Shown: positions 24,206-37,277 of the stretch, one piece after another
Position numbering within the stretch: the first letter of the stretch is position 1
Layout: every line of letters begins with the position of its first letter
Assembly: GCA_026874595.1 (NCBI GenBank)
Contig: CM049311.1
Span: 78,380,453 to 78,444,452, forward strand
Reading direction: 5' to 3'
DNA length: 64,000 nt
DNA from: Sipunculus nudus
Lineage: Eukaryota; Annelida; Sipuncula; Golfingiida; Sipunculidae
Position numbers and translations under genes: made by a program
Notes under the pieces: generated by a model
The model's database searches: none
What the model was told of the DNA's origin: nothing
What the model saw: only the letters and a program-made list of their open reading frames with translations

Positions 24206-27200
24206 ACTTATCAACCCCTTGAATTTCACATTTTACTAAGGAGAAAATTCATAACCTTGAAAATATCATATTTGCAGGATCAAACCAAGTGAATGTAGAA
24301 TTATCAATACACAATACATTAATTATTGGACGGAGGACAAGGAGTACTGGATGCCACCGGGGGGAGGGGTGGGGGGAGGATTCGGCCCTCTCTTGATTCG
24401 CCTCTAATAAATGACAGCAATCGTATCAGTTTCTCATCTAGTGCCCTGAAACTTCATTTGCTCATTTATCACTCCTTGTTTCATCAGTTCCTGATCAATG
24501 GTGGCGCTTCCTGTATTTTCTTAAATATTTGTTCACGCATTTTTCTTTTATTCTTTAGATCGTGATATGAAACAATCATATCAGTCTCTGAGCAGAGGTT
24601 CCATCTAGTGTCCCGAATCTTTGTGAATACATTTATCATGACTATTTTAAGCAGTTGCGTAAGACTCGCAGCACCACCTGTAATTTTATGTTTTAGCACA
24701 GCTGCCAGGAATGGTGCCAGTCCCTCAACTTCTTGAACTTAGATTTAATACAGGATATAAACTGTAATCGCTGAACTTCTAACCAAATATCCGGGAAGGT
24801 ACTGGATAAATCTCCATTAGATCAAGACATGACGGCCTATATTCTGCATTTTTCATGCTGAAAACATGCTAATTTGCACATAGTGATCGCTTTACCCAAT
24901 GTCTACCAACAGACCCCATCTGCATTAACTACAGGCTTATGTACAGTACTTTCGGGACAATTAGTACAAAACACATAAATGCATCTAGTGTCATAGATAC
25001 AATCAACTCGTTCGTCAGCTGAGCGTCACGACCCACAGGTCACTTGTTAAAACCCTTGACAACTTGTGACCCTGTTTAAATGTTAAATGAAGAGTATAAA
25101 CATTTTATCATGTGTAAGTTTTTTATACATATTACATTTTACTTATCAATGTATGATGATACTCATGTTCCTTCCATTTTATATGGTTTTACGTAGCCTA
25201 AAATTTACAGGAATTAGAAGTATATACTGTCAGTGTGAGAGATCACTCTGCGCCTTCTTATTATTTATTACATATTTCTTTGAGTATCAGGGTAATTGTG
25301 ACAATCAAGAAAAGGGTTAGTCTTCGCTGGACAAGATAATTGTAGACATAAAGAGAAAACAACAGCACAAAGCATCCTCGAGTCCTGAACTGTCCAATTA
25401 ACCTAAACGCCGACGATGTCTGTCTTGCTTCTAAGTGGCTTCATTTGTCCACATAGTGAGTGTCTCCGTAAAAAGTTCTTGTCAACGGGCTGTTATAAAA
25501 ACATTCATGTAACTAAAAATAACTTTTTTTCGCCTTATGTGTTTTATGCCCATTCCTGTCATTATTAATGATGTCACATCTTCAACTTCCTTATAGTTAA
25601 TTCAGTTTGTGACAGCAGTAAATTTTATTAGAGACAGAATACACTTTTGGTCTGGTACCTTTTAAAGATATATCTATATATAGTTGGCTACAGGCATGCG
25701 GATACGATTACCTATAGCTCTGATACATGAATCGATATCATGTATCATATATACAATCTGATATGTCTACTTTACTCAACAATCTAAATACTCAAAACAG
25801 ATTTGAACGGATATCTTAATGACCGTCTGAGGAGGGTAAGGATTTAAAGGAAAAATCCATTAATTTTTGGAGGTAATCTGGATAGCTAAAATATGTTTGG
25901 TAAAGATCCTTTATCAATGCGAGACATGTTTTCAAACATGGAAAAGTGCAAAAATTTGAAAGACTATCCCTGACATTTAATGAGCAAAATTATCCTGAAG
26001 ATGATGTAATCTACTGAAATACTGCTCAAGAAAATCGGTAAAAAATAATCATTTGTCATCTAAGGAAAAGCGATATGAGGCAATATGTTGAGCGTGATTC
26101 ATGAGGTCACACATGACAATGATGTCACGCCAGCGAATTGTTTCACGTTAGAGTTAGTGCTGAACGTTCAGCATGTTGGTCGTATCATTGGTCTCATGCA
26201 TTTCCCTGAAAAGCCCTGGCATTTGAAAGCGGAGGCATGTGATCTTTGTTTAGCGCTTTAATTTAAAATCTTTACAAATTTTCTAAAGAGTTAACTTCCT
26301 TTACGGGCGTTATAATGGAGGTGGGGTCAATGGGGATTATTATTGTCCATTGACTGCGAAATGAACGAAAACCCCCATAAAGCCCACGGCTTGGGCATGA
26401 CATTTTCTATGGGCTTTGGAGAGCGGAAGCAGGTAAACCTCTGCGGAGAAGAAAACGCAATTGCGTATATTAATTATATAGATTCTTGATTGCCATATAA
26501 AGGTTGTCACTGCCATATACAGCTCCCTGGGAAATTATTGAAAAATAAAACGAAACGATTTAATAAAAGTATTAAGCTGACAAAGGAAACTTGAACAGGG
26601 TATCTTGTATGTTCTCTCCCCTCCCCACCCCCATATTTCGTAGGTAAAGAAAACAAACCTTAATAATTGTCAACAAGAGCGGAAAGAAGAAATGTGTAAT
26701 AAACTGTTGAAAATATAGTTATTTACTTGAGTGAATTTTCCTGTAAATCATTTTCAAATGGTATATGAGAAATAGGCGAAGTCCACATTAAGCGACACCT
26801 TTCTACAATATAAATTTGAATGCACATTGGGAAGAGTGACGTTAAAACAGACGTTACCTGCAAGAGGCACCCATAACTACAGGGCTAATTATCAATGAAA
26901 CTTGCACACACCTCTTGGGGGCGGTTTACTGTCACGTCAGTCTCACATACGTACGTCATTGCCACTTCCCCGATGGCCAAACAAAGGTCACTTGTTAGCG
27001 AAGCCATAAATGATAAAAAGGTATGAGACTGAAAATAACGCATTTCCTGTTGTGTACTATGTGCAATATATGTCTGGCTAGTTTGTCATAACAGGTAAAC
27101 AGGTTTAGTATATCCAACTATATTGTATCGATATTTCGATATATGATAATTTTTGGACCGACAGCCAGCTGCAAAGATTAATATAATTACATATGAAAAA

Positions 27201-29720
27201 ATCTTTCCGATATGAGGACTCAAACCCTATTGCTCAAAAGAAATATTTCGAGCGGGATGATTACAGAAAAATGGATGTAACCAATATCATTTCCGGCATT
27301 TTTTGTTTATATCCATGTGTTTATAACAAGTGGGGGCCCGCCAAAATAATTCAAATATTTTCAACAAGGGTATCTGTCGGCAAGTCAGGCGAACCAGGGT
27401 TTTGCAAAGGGCATTTTTTAACTAGTGACTGTTCAACTTCAACCATATATGCAACCATATGCAACCAACCATATGAGGTTTTACATGTTTTGCCGTTTGT
27501 CATCATTGCTGTGTTTACTGAAAGCTTGTTGATGAACAAGCTCATGCATCCATCACAGAAGCCTAATAAGAACTTTTACTGAACAGGAGTTTCCTAGAGT
27601 TCATTAAAATGTAAACAGAGTAAGCAAGAAATCACATAAATTCTACAGAAATCGTTGGTGAACAGCTAGCTTTAAATTCAATAGACTCGTGTCTCATATA
27701 TATTTCCACCATTGTATTATTTTCTGGCTTACATAAAACACACAACGATCAACATTTATGACTTTGCTCATCGGTCAGTAAGTACCACCATTCATGAAAA
27801 CGTCGTTCGGCGTGACATCATTTTCTTCTGTGATGTCACAATTCACGCTCCTAAGCGTTAGTGAAGAGAAACTACAGAAGAATAGGATGATAGACTACAT
27901 CAAATTAAGAGATCTGGTATTGCAGACACGGCTAAAAATGTTTGGAGAATTTGACAAGTATAATTGTATGCCTTTGTCCACAGTTTGCTTATCTAAATAA
28001 TAAATACTCATGCACCCATAAAGGCATGTCATGAAAAAAAATTGATGCCAACGTTCTGCATTTGTGAAAAATGCAAGAAGACATCTTGAAATTGATTTGC
28101 CGAAAATATCTTGTTAATTTCAACACATGACTTGCCAGATTCCCGCGTCACAGAGAAAATCTGTCTAAATAATCTGATAGATGTCCCCTGGTATTTATCA
28201 TATAAAATATATGATTTGTCGTAACCTGTTTTCAAATATCAATTCGAGGGCGCGTTGTCAACATTAAACGGCTCCACGTTTCAAATATCAATCTGAATTT
28301 ATATAATAGGTATGGAGGGAAACAAATATGCTTGTCTAGTGCATCATGCAATCGCATCAGTTGGTCTTAAGCCAATACAATTGACTTAGCCACAGCAGGT
28401 TTTTTTAACAAAACCATAGCTGTTTTAAAGACAATAATACGCCACAAATACGTCTAAAAAGTTGGTCGCGTATGAAGTTGCATTGACTGACGTCATCAGC
28501 TGGAATCATTATATCTCTGTTCTCGATTGATGACTAAACTGTAATCATTGTGAAGTAATTTGCCATATTTTGAATTACCTGGTCATACTAATTAAATGCA
28601 AGTTCAGACATTATTATTCAATCGGCAGTCCACGAAATAGCTCCTGCAACCTTTGGACTGTTTATACTGTCTCCTACATGTAAAAATAAATGTTAAGGAA
28701 AACATGCGGACTGGGGCACTGGTATAAACATAAGACTTCACGTGTTAATTTCGAAGAGTCGCCCAAATTATGCAAATTTAGCGCTTGTCAGGTGAATGAC
28801 TCTTACATTACCAATGGTAATATGATTGATAGCTCGCAACTGCTCTGTTGAAGACTATTAATCAAATGAATACGCGATTAATGTCACAGATGTAGCTCAT
28901 ATGATAACGTTGGCGAATAACCCAAAATTTGTATGCATTGTCGGAAGAGAACAGTAGGGCATAATGTGGTAACCAAATTATTATACTCATGACAGAACAT
29001 TTAACAATGTTTGAAATCTAACATATAACTTGATTATTTATTGTTACAATACATTTCTTATGTGCTTTCTTGACCGCGAAATACCTATAAGCAGCCATAC
29101 TGCTTTGGTTCCTCCGATCTGTCGCGTTCCTATCACCTTTTAAATATACAGCTCTTCATCTGTCTTTCCTGTAGAATTGATGTGATTTCTGGTTTACCCT
29201 GCGTACTTTACTGATAGGTCAATTTTTTTATGTCTCGTCTGATTTGCCACCATGTGTCCCTGTAGAATGTGATATTTGCGGCCACCCATAAAGACATATT
29301 ATAAACACGTGGATATATACAAAGCAAACAGCTTGTGTGCGGTTGGATCGGCATTTTAGCCTATTTTTACAAATGGTTCAAAGGATGAATCTTTGAAAGG
29401 ATGAAAGTAAGTAGAACTCAGAAATCCGAATCGGCCCCTTTAAGACTGTAAAATACCCAGCCCGTGGATTTTTTGAAAGCCACTGGTTCTTCCCGATGAT
29501 ACTCGACTAGCTCAGTATTTTTCTTCATTATTTTATTTACTTGGAAGAAACCGTTAATCTCCGAGCGTCCGAAGCTCAAAATCAATGAATTTAACTGAAA
29601 ATCAAAATAATTGTTTTATTGCTGTAGGATGGGTAGAAAACTGAGAATCCAATTGCAAAATGTTAATTTTATTTAAAATAACATTTATAATGCCTCATGC
29701 ACCTGGCTAAAGCGCATACA
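24206..29720. other. Mostly unique DNA with one R2 copy
   Basis: Apart from R2 at 25850-26345, nothing is identified. The 129-codon frame at 27193-27582 (+) is not recognised and lacks clear domain signals. Overlapping frames around it look like chance. Confidence 0.45.
25850..26345 (+). repeat. Dispersed repeat R2, diverged copy
   Basis: Begins ATTTTTGGAGGTAATCTGGA and ends TTAACTTCCTTTACGGGCGT then TATAATGGAGGTGGGGTCAA, like the two tandem units at 49402-50775. Confidence 0.55.
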
Positions 29721-30152
29721 CAGGGGCGTAGCCAGGATTGAGGAAGGGGAGAGTCCCTGATCAGTGGCGATCCAGAAATTAAGGACGGCGGGGGAGGGGG
29801 GGGGGGGGATGGCGCTAAAATAAATGGGTATTACGAAAATTAAGTGCCATAAAAACAAATATATGTGTATATGTATGGTTTTATTTTCAGTTATGAACCA
29901 TGGTTTTATTCAGGTTAATTACAGGTACATCAGGAGGCTATGGGACAGGGTTTCCCCTCCCATATTTAAATATGCAATGTAAAGAGGATATTTTCAGGCA
30001 ATTTACCCCAACAAAATGTGAGGATTTTCTGTCCCTGTAAAAAATGTTCTCTTATGTCTTTGTGTTATATAGTCAAACTGTAGAGAGGTTCAATATTTGA
30101 TATTTATATTTCTTCAAAATTAGGATATAAAATTTTAGTCGTTTTCAACATG

Positions 30153-30300
30153 GCGCAAAGGCGCATTTACGTTTATAACTTGCAAAATATTATCTTATTA
30201 ATGTAATGCTCGGGATAAAATAATTGACGCAAAGGCGCATTTTCGTTTATAATTTGCAAACTATTATCTTGTAAGTGTAATGCTCGGGTTAAAATAACTG
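30153..30300. repeat. 74-bp tandem duplication
   Basis: CGCAAAGGCGCATTTNCGTT starts at 30154 and again at 30228. The two copies run through TTATCTT...TGTAATGCTCGGG and differ at only a few positions. Confidence 0.85.
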
Positions 30301-30336
30301 ATACGTGGATATCTTGTTTTTAACTGTGCATTTTAC

Positions 30337-30525
30337 GGGGCCGTGGTCTCGACAGCAAGCAGGACTCCTGAGAGCACAGATCGCGAGTTCGAGTACCGGT
30401 ATTACTAGAGGAGCCGTGAGATTGTTAACGGTCGACCCAAGCCAGGGCCTGCTGCTCTGCAGTTGTTCTGTAGCTGTTCATAAATATCCTAATCCTCAAC
30501 TAATGAATTTAAAAGTAATAAAATG
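30337..30525 (+). mobile_element. tRNA-derived SINE-like unit
   Basis: A tRNA-like head (GGGGCCGTGGTCTCGACAGC ... GCGAGTTCGAGTACCGG) with a B-box-like GAGTTCGAGTAC at 30385-30396, then ~120 bp of non-tRNA sequence and an A-rich end. The A box is poor, and no acceptor-stem pairing supports a functional tRNA. Confidence 0.5.
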
Positions 30526-30698
30526 TAGATAACTTAAATAAAATCTAATTGCTAATTAATAAAAAGAAATATGAAAAATGAAAATTAATCACAAACATAG
30601 GGAAATTAGATAAAATGAGAGATATTGCAGCTCAACGGGGGCAGCGCGCCGAAGACGCCCCGTCTAGACCCGAAACTAATAGCAGAGGCAACTTAATT

Positions 30699-30700
<2 letters not shown>

Positions 30701-30752
<52 letters not shown>
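30701..30752. repeat. (AT)n abutting the solo LTR
   Basis: About 50 bp of AT dinucleotides with one TTAT interruption, ending at the LTR edge. Confidence 0.97.
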
Positions 30753-31549
30753 TGCTACGGAACCTAATATAAAGAGATCACTTATGCGTGGTGAACACAA
30801 ATTCTGAAACGGATATAAAAAAAAAAATTCTGTAACACTAGGCAGCGTGAAATGTCTAGGGGAATGAATAAAGAATTCAGTGGTTTTTTGGTTTACAAAT
30901 AACCATAATTTATTCTTAAAACAACCCTAACATTAGAATACACTAAATCAATACAATTATACAGTAAAACAGCGGTATAACAACAAATCAATACAATCAC
31001 ACACAAAATAAACAATGTGCACAGTACCTGGATACTAACACCGTCACCACGATAAGTTCTTTAAATGTATACTCCCGGAGAATGACAGTCCGGTGTAAAG
31101 CTCTTGTAACAATCCAGAAAGTAAACTGAAGTCCAAATGCACAAAATCCAGGAGAACCTCTGAAGAAAATCTACAATCGCCGCAAACGTCGGACAAGGTC
31201 CCAGAAACTGACACACGCTTCTGCGTCCGCTGGAAAACTTCTCTGCTCTCTGTCCTCGGTTCTAAAACACAGCACTTTTATATACTCTTCACCCAAGCCG
31301 AGAATTTTCCACTTCTAGATCATTCGAAGAATAATACATTATACACGGTAAGCACGGGTCACAGGAATTCTCAAGAAAAAACATCGCTGTGTGTATCTCT
31401 ACACACCAGGGTCATCACGTGACCTCGGCCAGGCGTGAAAACCCCCAGCCAGCATGACAACAAGAGTTTTACCAGTACGGATTAAACATAGAATGTAACA
31501 ACAACACGAGTTACGCCCGTGTCACACAATAAAAGGAGCACCTATAACA
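30753..31549 (-). mobile_element. Solo LTR, copy B, opposite orientation
   Basis: The reverse complement of this block matches the LTR at 50977-51831 along its length (shared TGTGACACGGGCGTAACTC, the region around ATTCATTCCCCTAGACATTT, and the GATC...TATTAGGTTCC end). On its own strand it starts TGTTATAGGTGCTCC and ends GGTTCCGTAGCA. A TATATAAAAG box lies at 31275-31284. It sits inside the pair of 16-bp inverted repeats at 29721 and 31618. An (AT)n tract touches its left edge. No internal retrotransposon sequence is seen. Confidence 0.75.
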
Positions 31550-31633
31550 AGATATATAGTATTAGACTAAGTTAAATTCCAAAAGGACGGCGAGTACCCT
31601 GAGGCCCCTATGCCCCCCCTGGCTACGCCCCTG

Positions 31634-33895
31634 TTTTACATTAAGGTATATTAGATGTATAAAGATTCAAACTAATTTAACTAATTTAGGAAATCAAAAA
31701 GAAAGAAATTACATGAATTTTAAGTAAATTACTTTAAGAAATCAATAATATTAAAGGGGTACTCTTAAGACCCCGGTAATCAGAAAAGGGGGTACTCTTA
31801 AATCGTTACACCGGCTCAAAAGTTTTGCCCACCTTTGCTACAGAGCTGTTTAGTTTATAGTAAAACTAAAGCTGGAGATATATATGTCTTCAAGCACCAT
31901 GATCTAGGAAAAACAACTTGCCCAGTGTATTTGGTGTCACGGAGTATAAATACTTTCTGATTTGTTCCTTGATTTTGCAGTTTTAAAGACATGATTTGCA
32001 TTTACATCTGTCTAGTGCTGTGTAGTTGCATGTGTATGACATTTAGTTTCAATTCTTCATTCAGAACAGGGGATCTTCTGAGATTAATGTAACAGGAGAT
32101 GGAAATCCTTAGAATGCAATTTAAAATTCTAGTTTAAAAGGTGTCAGCTGGCAGCATTAAATGTATCAAAACAAGACGTGAACGGTGTCAATCTGGTTTT
32201 ATTAGTGAGTACCTTGCAAACTAGTGATGTGCAGGGACAGCATCGACTGATATAAATCTGTATTTAGTTGCGTCTAGTGCATTCCACAGATTCATATTCA
32301 CAGAATGTCTAGACTAGCAGTAAACCATGATCTGCTTACTGGTTACATCACCAGATGGCTTGAACAGAACCCAGAATGTTATCAGACCAATGAAAGTGGG
32401 AGATCGTATTGTCCAATTTCAAACCCGCGACATTCCAAATCCGATAACATACCCGGCCCCTTTTCCTGAAACACAAAGCAGAAGCTAGCCGTGGTTAAGG
32501 AAAAGTTGTGTATAATCACTGTATAGGGAGTGCAGACTAATCCTATACGAGTCTTCTGAATGTCTTCTGCCAATAACGCCGAAGAAGTTTACCTTAAAAA
32601 GAAATGTCAGGCATAGGAGCATGATTTTCCAATGATTTTTGTTGATTATGCAAATATACTTTTTTTTGGTAAAATACACAAAAGCAGGCCATTTTCGTAT
32701 ATAGTATACGTACATTCAGTGAAGACCCACGTTGATACAAAATATGTGAGTTCTTCAGTTATCATGCTTTTTTATGTGTGAATGTAGCCTGATTACACTA
32801 TGTTATTTGAACAAACCAATTTGAGTGAATGATCCAATCAAATGTCTCCGTCAAGACCACATCTTTTTTTTACAGTGAGTTTGAATGAACTAGCTGTTAT
32901 AGCGTTTACTCGGACAAATAAAGCTTTCATTGTACTAAGCACATACACGTAATGTGTGTTTAAAACTTAGTATTTATTTTATTATAAAACTATTGAATTG
33001 CCTTGTTTCATAAACAACATGTTAGTCCACTCTCAGCAGGCGGGATTGGCTTTCCCGCGTGGCGGTCGTCTGCTACAGATTGTTTTCCGATCGATCATTG
33101 TCTGGCGGCAGACGACACGTGTCAAGATTCATGGCACAATAAAATATTACGAAACAAATATCACGTCTCTTCTAATATATAAATCCTTCTCCTGATTAAC
33201 AGTTGTAATCTATCATTTATACAATGAAACAAATGATTTCACGCGAGAAATTGGTTTAACAAACACTTCTTTGTACTCTTTTGACAGAAAAAAAAATATC
33301 ACAAAAAATAGATATAATTGACACCTGGATCAATAATAATTAAATAATGATAAATGTTAATGTCAAAAATTCGCTTGGGAGAAGTTCAACTAGATTTTTA
33401 TAAACGTTATAAACGTTAATAAAAATTAATATATTGAATTATTTTTAAACTAATAGTTTTAAGAATGAAGAAACCCTATAAGTTCGTTAAAGATTACATG
33501 TAAATATCCTTTCCAATCCGTCACTAATGCTCCCATCGTTTTACTAAGGTATCCTAAATAAATACATTATACATTTATGAGCCGTGATCACCAGTTACTG
33601 TTTCTCTCTCCTAATAGCCTTTTGATACGTTTATGTTGAATGTGATCATTATTATAAATTACCGTGGCCGTTTCCCCACCGGCAATATTGCGGAGCAACC
33701 TGGGCTCAATATGGAAATGTCTAGAATTAATGAGACAATTTCTTGTCACATGTTTTTATATTCTTCCGTTTTACTGTCATAATTATGACATAAAGTGTTT
33801 GTTGTTTAATAATGTTCATGATGTTCACTGAGTCTTTAGAAAAGTTCCATTTCTCGTAGGTCAGGTATTTCAGGATAGGAAGAAACTTAATTTTT
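31634..33895. other. No recognisable gene
   Basis: Unique AT-rich DNA, very AT-rich around 33290-33440. Confidence 0.5.
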
Positions 33896-36258
33896 TTTTT
33901 AGCGCAGCTGACTGTAAGTCATCTGAGCTTTAGTAATTACTCTTTGTCCGTCGTCCGTCTGTCCGTCCTTTAACCAGACACACAACGTAACCGCTGGACC
34001 TGGAATCTTTTTACTTGACATTCAGAGAGGTCCATGAAAGATCTACTTGGAAACCTGAAATTAGGTCTCTGTTACCCATATTCTTTTAGCTATGAGGCTC
34101 CGAAGTACCCCCCCCCCCCAAGAATAATAAAAAAAATTGATACAAAAGCTCAATTATTTGAACAACTAATGCATTGATCCCCATGATTTTATGCATGGAT
34201 ATTGCTCGTGGAGTGTTTCATTAGTTTCTGCAGACTTATGGCGCCACCTGTATTTTCTCGATATTTTGCTAAAATCGTAACGACTGGACCTAGAATCTTC
34301 TTTCTTGACATGCAGAGAGGCCCATGAAATGTCTTCTGGTAAACCTAAAATTAGGTCTCTGATCCATAAATCCTCTAAGCTATTAGGGTTTTGAAGTACA
34401 CCCCGGAATAACGGAAACTTTGATACAAAAGCTTAAGTACCTGAACAACTAATGCATTGATCACCGTGATTCTTTGCATGTATATTGATTATGGAGTGTT
34501 TTATCAGTTTCTGCAGATTGGTGGTGCCAGCTGTATCTTTTCAAAATTTTACAATTTTTTATCTCTATTTTTGAGGCCTTAACAGATGCTGTCATCTGTT
34601 AACAGGGCACAAATCGTAACAACTGGACCTCGAATCTTCTCGTTTGACGTGCAGGGAGGCCTATGTAATATCTCCTAGGAAACCTAAAATTAGGGCTCTG
34701 TTACCCAAAAACCTCTAAGCTATGGAAGTACATCCCCGGAATAATGGATAAATTGATGCAAAAGCTTAAGTATCTGAACAACTAATGCATTGATTACCAT
34801 GATTCTTTGCATGCATATTGATCATGGCGTTTTTTGTCCCTACCAATTTCTCTAAAAAGTTTAAAACCTGGTGACCTTGACCAGGAAAATCAAGCAAGGT
34901 CAAATCAGCTGAATTATAGTTATTGTCTTGTAAACACGATAACTTTCGAAGTATTTCACATTTTGTCCTCAAATTTGGTACACCAATCAAATGTTCCTAC
35001 CAAGCTCTCGGATGACTTTGACACCTGGTGACCTTGACTAGGGTCTTCTAGGTCTTGTGGATGAGATAGCTTTTGAAGGGCTGCATATTTTCCTCCAAAA
35101 TTTGAAACACTCATTGTTCTTGCCAAAATTTCATCGGAGTTTGAAACCTGGTGACCTTGACTTTTTCTTCAAGGTCAAATCTGCTTAAATGTTACATTCT
35201 TGTGAACCCCATTAACTGTATAGTATTTCCAATTTTGTCCTCAAATATAGTACACCAATTGTTACTACCACGTTCTCAGATGAGTTTGAAACCTGGTGAC
35301 CCTGATAAGGATCTTCAAGGTCAAATCACCCCAATTATAGTTATTGTCTTGTGGATGAGATAACTTTGAAGGGCTGCAAATTTTCCTCCAAAATTTGAAA
35401 CACTTATTGTTCCTAACGAAATCTTGGATGTGTTTGAAATTCTGTGACCTTGACCTTGATCTTTAAGGTCAAATTTATGCAATTCTAGGCTTATTGTGAC
35501 CCCATAACTTAGGAAATACTTAAACTTTTTCTTCAAATTTGACACTCCAGTTCTTTCTGCCAAAATGTCATCAGAGTTCGAAAAGCGGTGACCTTGACCT
35601 TCAATGTCTAATTTGCTGAAATTTAGATTCATTTTTTTAAGATATTGCTAATTTTACCACTAATGTTTTGGGATGGCCTATAGGGGGAGACATAGAACAG
35701 TTTTGCACTGCAGAAAAAGTAATTCTAGTTTCAAATTTTTTACACATTTTTATGTCTTTTTTGAGAACCTCAAATGAAGCAGTTGTCCATGAACAGCTCA
35801 CAAATCATGAGTGTTGGACCTAGATTCTTCTAACTTGAAATCATTGGAGTTCCATGAAAAATATCCTTGGAAACTTGAAACTAGGTCATGGTTAACTATA
35901 TTTTGCAAATTAGGGGAGAAAACATGGTTTTTAAGCACTAATTGAGTTAGAAGGGGCACAAATTTTTCCATTTGGACTAAAATCCTCATACATGACTTTC
36001 AGGGAGGTCCCAAAAATCTCCTTGGAAACCTGAAATGTCACTCTGACCCATTCTGCAAGCTGTGTAAAAGAACTTGATTTTTACAATTAGTCTGGTAGGC
36101 ACAAATGGTAGCAGCTGCATATGGATTAAGGTCACTGTACCCTATACCTAAGGGCTATTTGCATGATTCATGATTTTGAGCACTCTGATGGGAGTCTTTT
36201 AATTGCCCATTTTTCAAGGCTCCTGGAATTGAGCTTAGCGTCATGGCCCATGGGGCAC
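33896..36258 (+). mobile_element. Large pearl-like repetitive element with two internal repeat types
   Basis: It begins AGCGCAGCTGACTG, continues GAGCTTTAGTAATTAC, then a CCGTC-rich stretch (TTGTCCGTCGTCCGTCTG). It ends near a GCCCATGGGGC hairpin-like sequence at 36242-36254. Inside are long units marked by CTGGACCTNGAATCTTC and AGAGAGGNCCATGAAA (starting near 33990, 34284, 34624, with decayed versions near 35814 and 35965). There is also a series of ~145-bp units marked by CCTGGTGACCTTGAC (34871, 35029, 35151, 35297, 35444, 35588). The terminal CTTTAGTAATTAC-plus-GTCCGTC motif is shared with the element at 45619-46480. I recall similar repeats as abundant in bivalves. No transposase or Rep/helicase sequence is present. 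Ends are approximate. Confidence 0.6.
34858..35640. repeat. ~145-bp tandem units rich in AAGGTCA half-sites
   Basis: Six units carry TGACCTTGA or TGACCCTGA at 34872, 35030, 35152, 35298, 35445 and 35589. Four of them also have an opposing AAGGTCAAAT about 20 bp later (near 34902, 35171, 35317, 35464). Each such unit therefore holds an inverted pair that could fold into a hairpin. AAGGTCA preceded by TC or TT is the extended half-site used by monomeric nuclear receptors of the ERR and FTZ-F1 groups. Binding here is not shown. Confidence 0.75.
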
Positions 36259-37079
36259 TTGTTTTATTTCGTCACATATCGTTTACAATATATCACCCTG
36301 TCTCTTTTTGTAGGTTTTTATTTTATATTATTTACCCATTTGCCTCTTTTTTGTTTTGAAGTACTCTTATAAGGAAAGTAGCATATAAACACCCTTAAAT
36401 GAATACCTTTCGTCATATATGTCGGAAACTTTAATGTACACGGTACATATAAAGAGCTGTGTGTTCCTATAAGGTCTGTGCCCCGAATAATTTAAATACA
36501 ACGGACCAAACGACATTTTCGGGATAAAAGCTGTGGCTGTTCATCGTTTAAAAAAATCTGGTCAAGAAATCAGACTATCTATTGCAATAAGTAAAACGTG
36601 TTAAGGGCTTGTTTCAGGCGGCTCCATATGTCATGATGGACACCCTGCATTGGTTTTACGCCCACATTAAATTCTCATTCATGCATTAATAAATGTAAAA
36701 GGCCAATGATACAATACACCAACTTTGTAACTGAATGTTTTAATCAGAGTTTTCAGGCTTGATTACCTTTCAGTTTCCCTCATTAAGTAAGAGTACCGTT
36801 GCGTGCGGTAGCCTCAGTAATTGATTCATATACTGTAAGTTGCCGCTCTCCGGTATGCTTCCTTTACCTAGTAACGTGACAAAGACATCGCAAAAATGTC
36901 ATCATTTGGCATGTAATACCGGAATCTGTCGCTCGTTAATAATTTCCCGTGCCTTTGAAATAAGTCCTTGTGCGATAATCGAATAGGGGTGTGATATACA
37001 AACAACATATAATTCTTATAAGCATCTTATTTTCTGTTTGGCATTATATACCAAGTGATAAAAAGAACTTCCAATTGAC
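36259..37079. other. No recognisable gene
   Basis: Unique sequence between the pearl-like element and the MITE. Confidence 0.5.
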
Positions 37080-37277
37080 CAGAAGCGGATCCAGGGGGGG
37101 TGGGGTCCAGGGGGTCCGCCCCCCCCCCCCCCTTTCATCAGAAACGTTTTTAAGGGCTTCAGACAAAATTGTGTGGCCTGGACCCTCCTTTTCCAAACTT
37201 GGGAACCTTTTTTTCGGGTTTTCATTAGTCATCCTGGGTTTGACCCCTTCTTTTCCTAAATCCTGGATCCGCCCCTG
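37080..37277. mobile_element. MITE with 16-bp inverted repeats and TTGAC target duplication
   Basis: Left end CAGAAGCGGATCCAGG (37080-37095) and right end CCTGGATCCGCCCCTG (37262-37277) are inverted repeats with two mismatches. TTGAC is found directly outside on both sides (37075-37079 and 37278-37282), a 5-bp target-site duplication. The 198-bp interior has a G-run, a C-run and no coding capacity. The superfamily is not assignable from ends alone. Confidence 0.85.

Larger units (their letters stand above)
29721..31633. mobile_element. Composite block between CAGGGGCGTAGCCAGG inverted repeats
   Basis: A perfect 16-bp inverted repeat: CAGGGGCGTAGCCAGG at 29721-29736 and its complement at 31618-31633. 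The 1.9 kb between them holds a second MITE-like end (CAGTGGCGATCCAG, 29764), a 74-bp tandem duplication, a tRNA-like unit, an (AT)n array and a solo LTR. Without the LTR the element would be about 1.1 kb. I see no target-site duplication, so the two ends may belong to different copies of one family. Confidence 0.5.
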
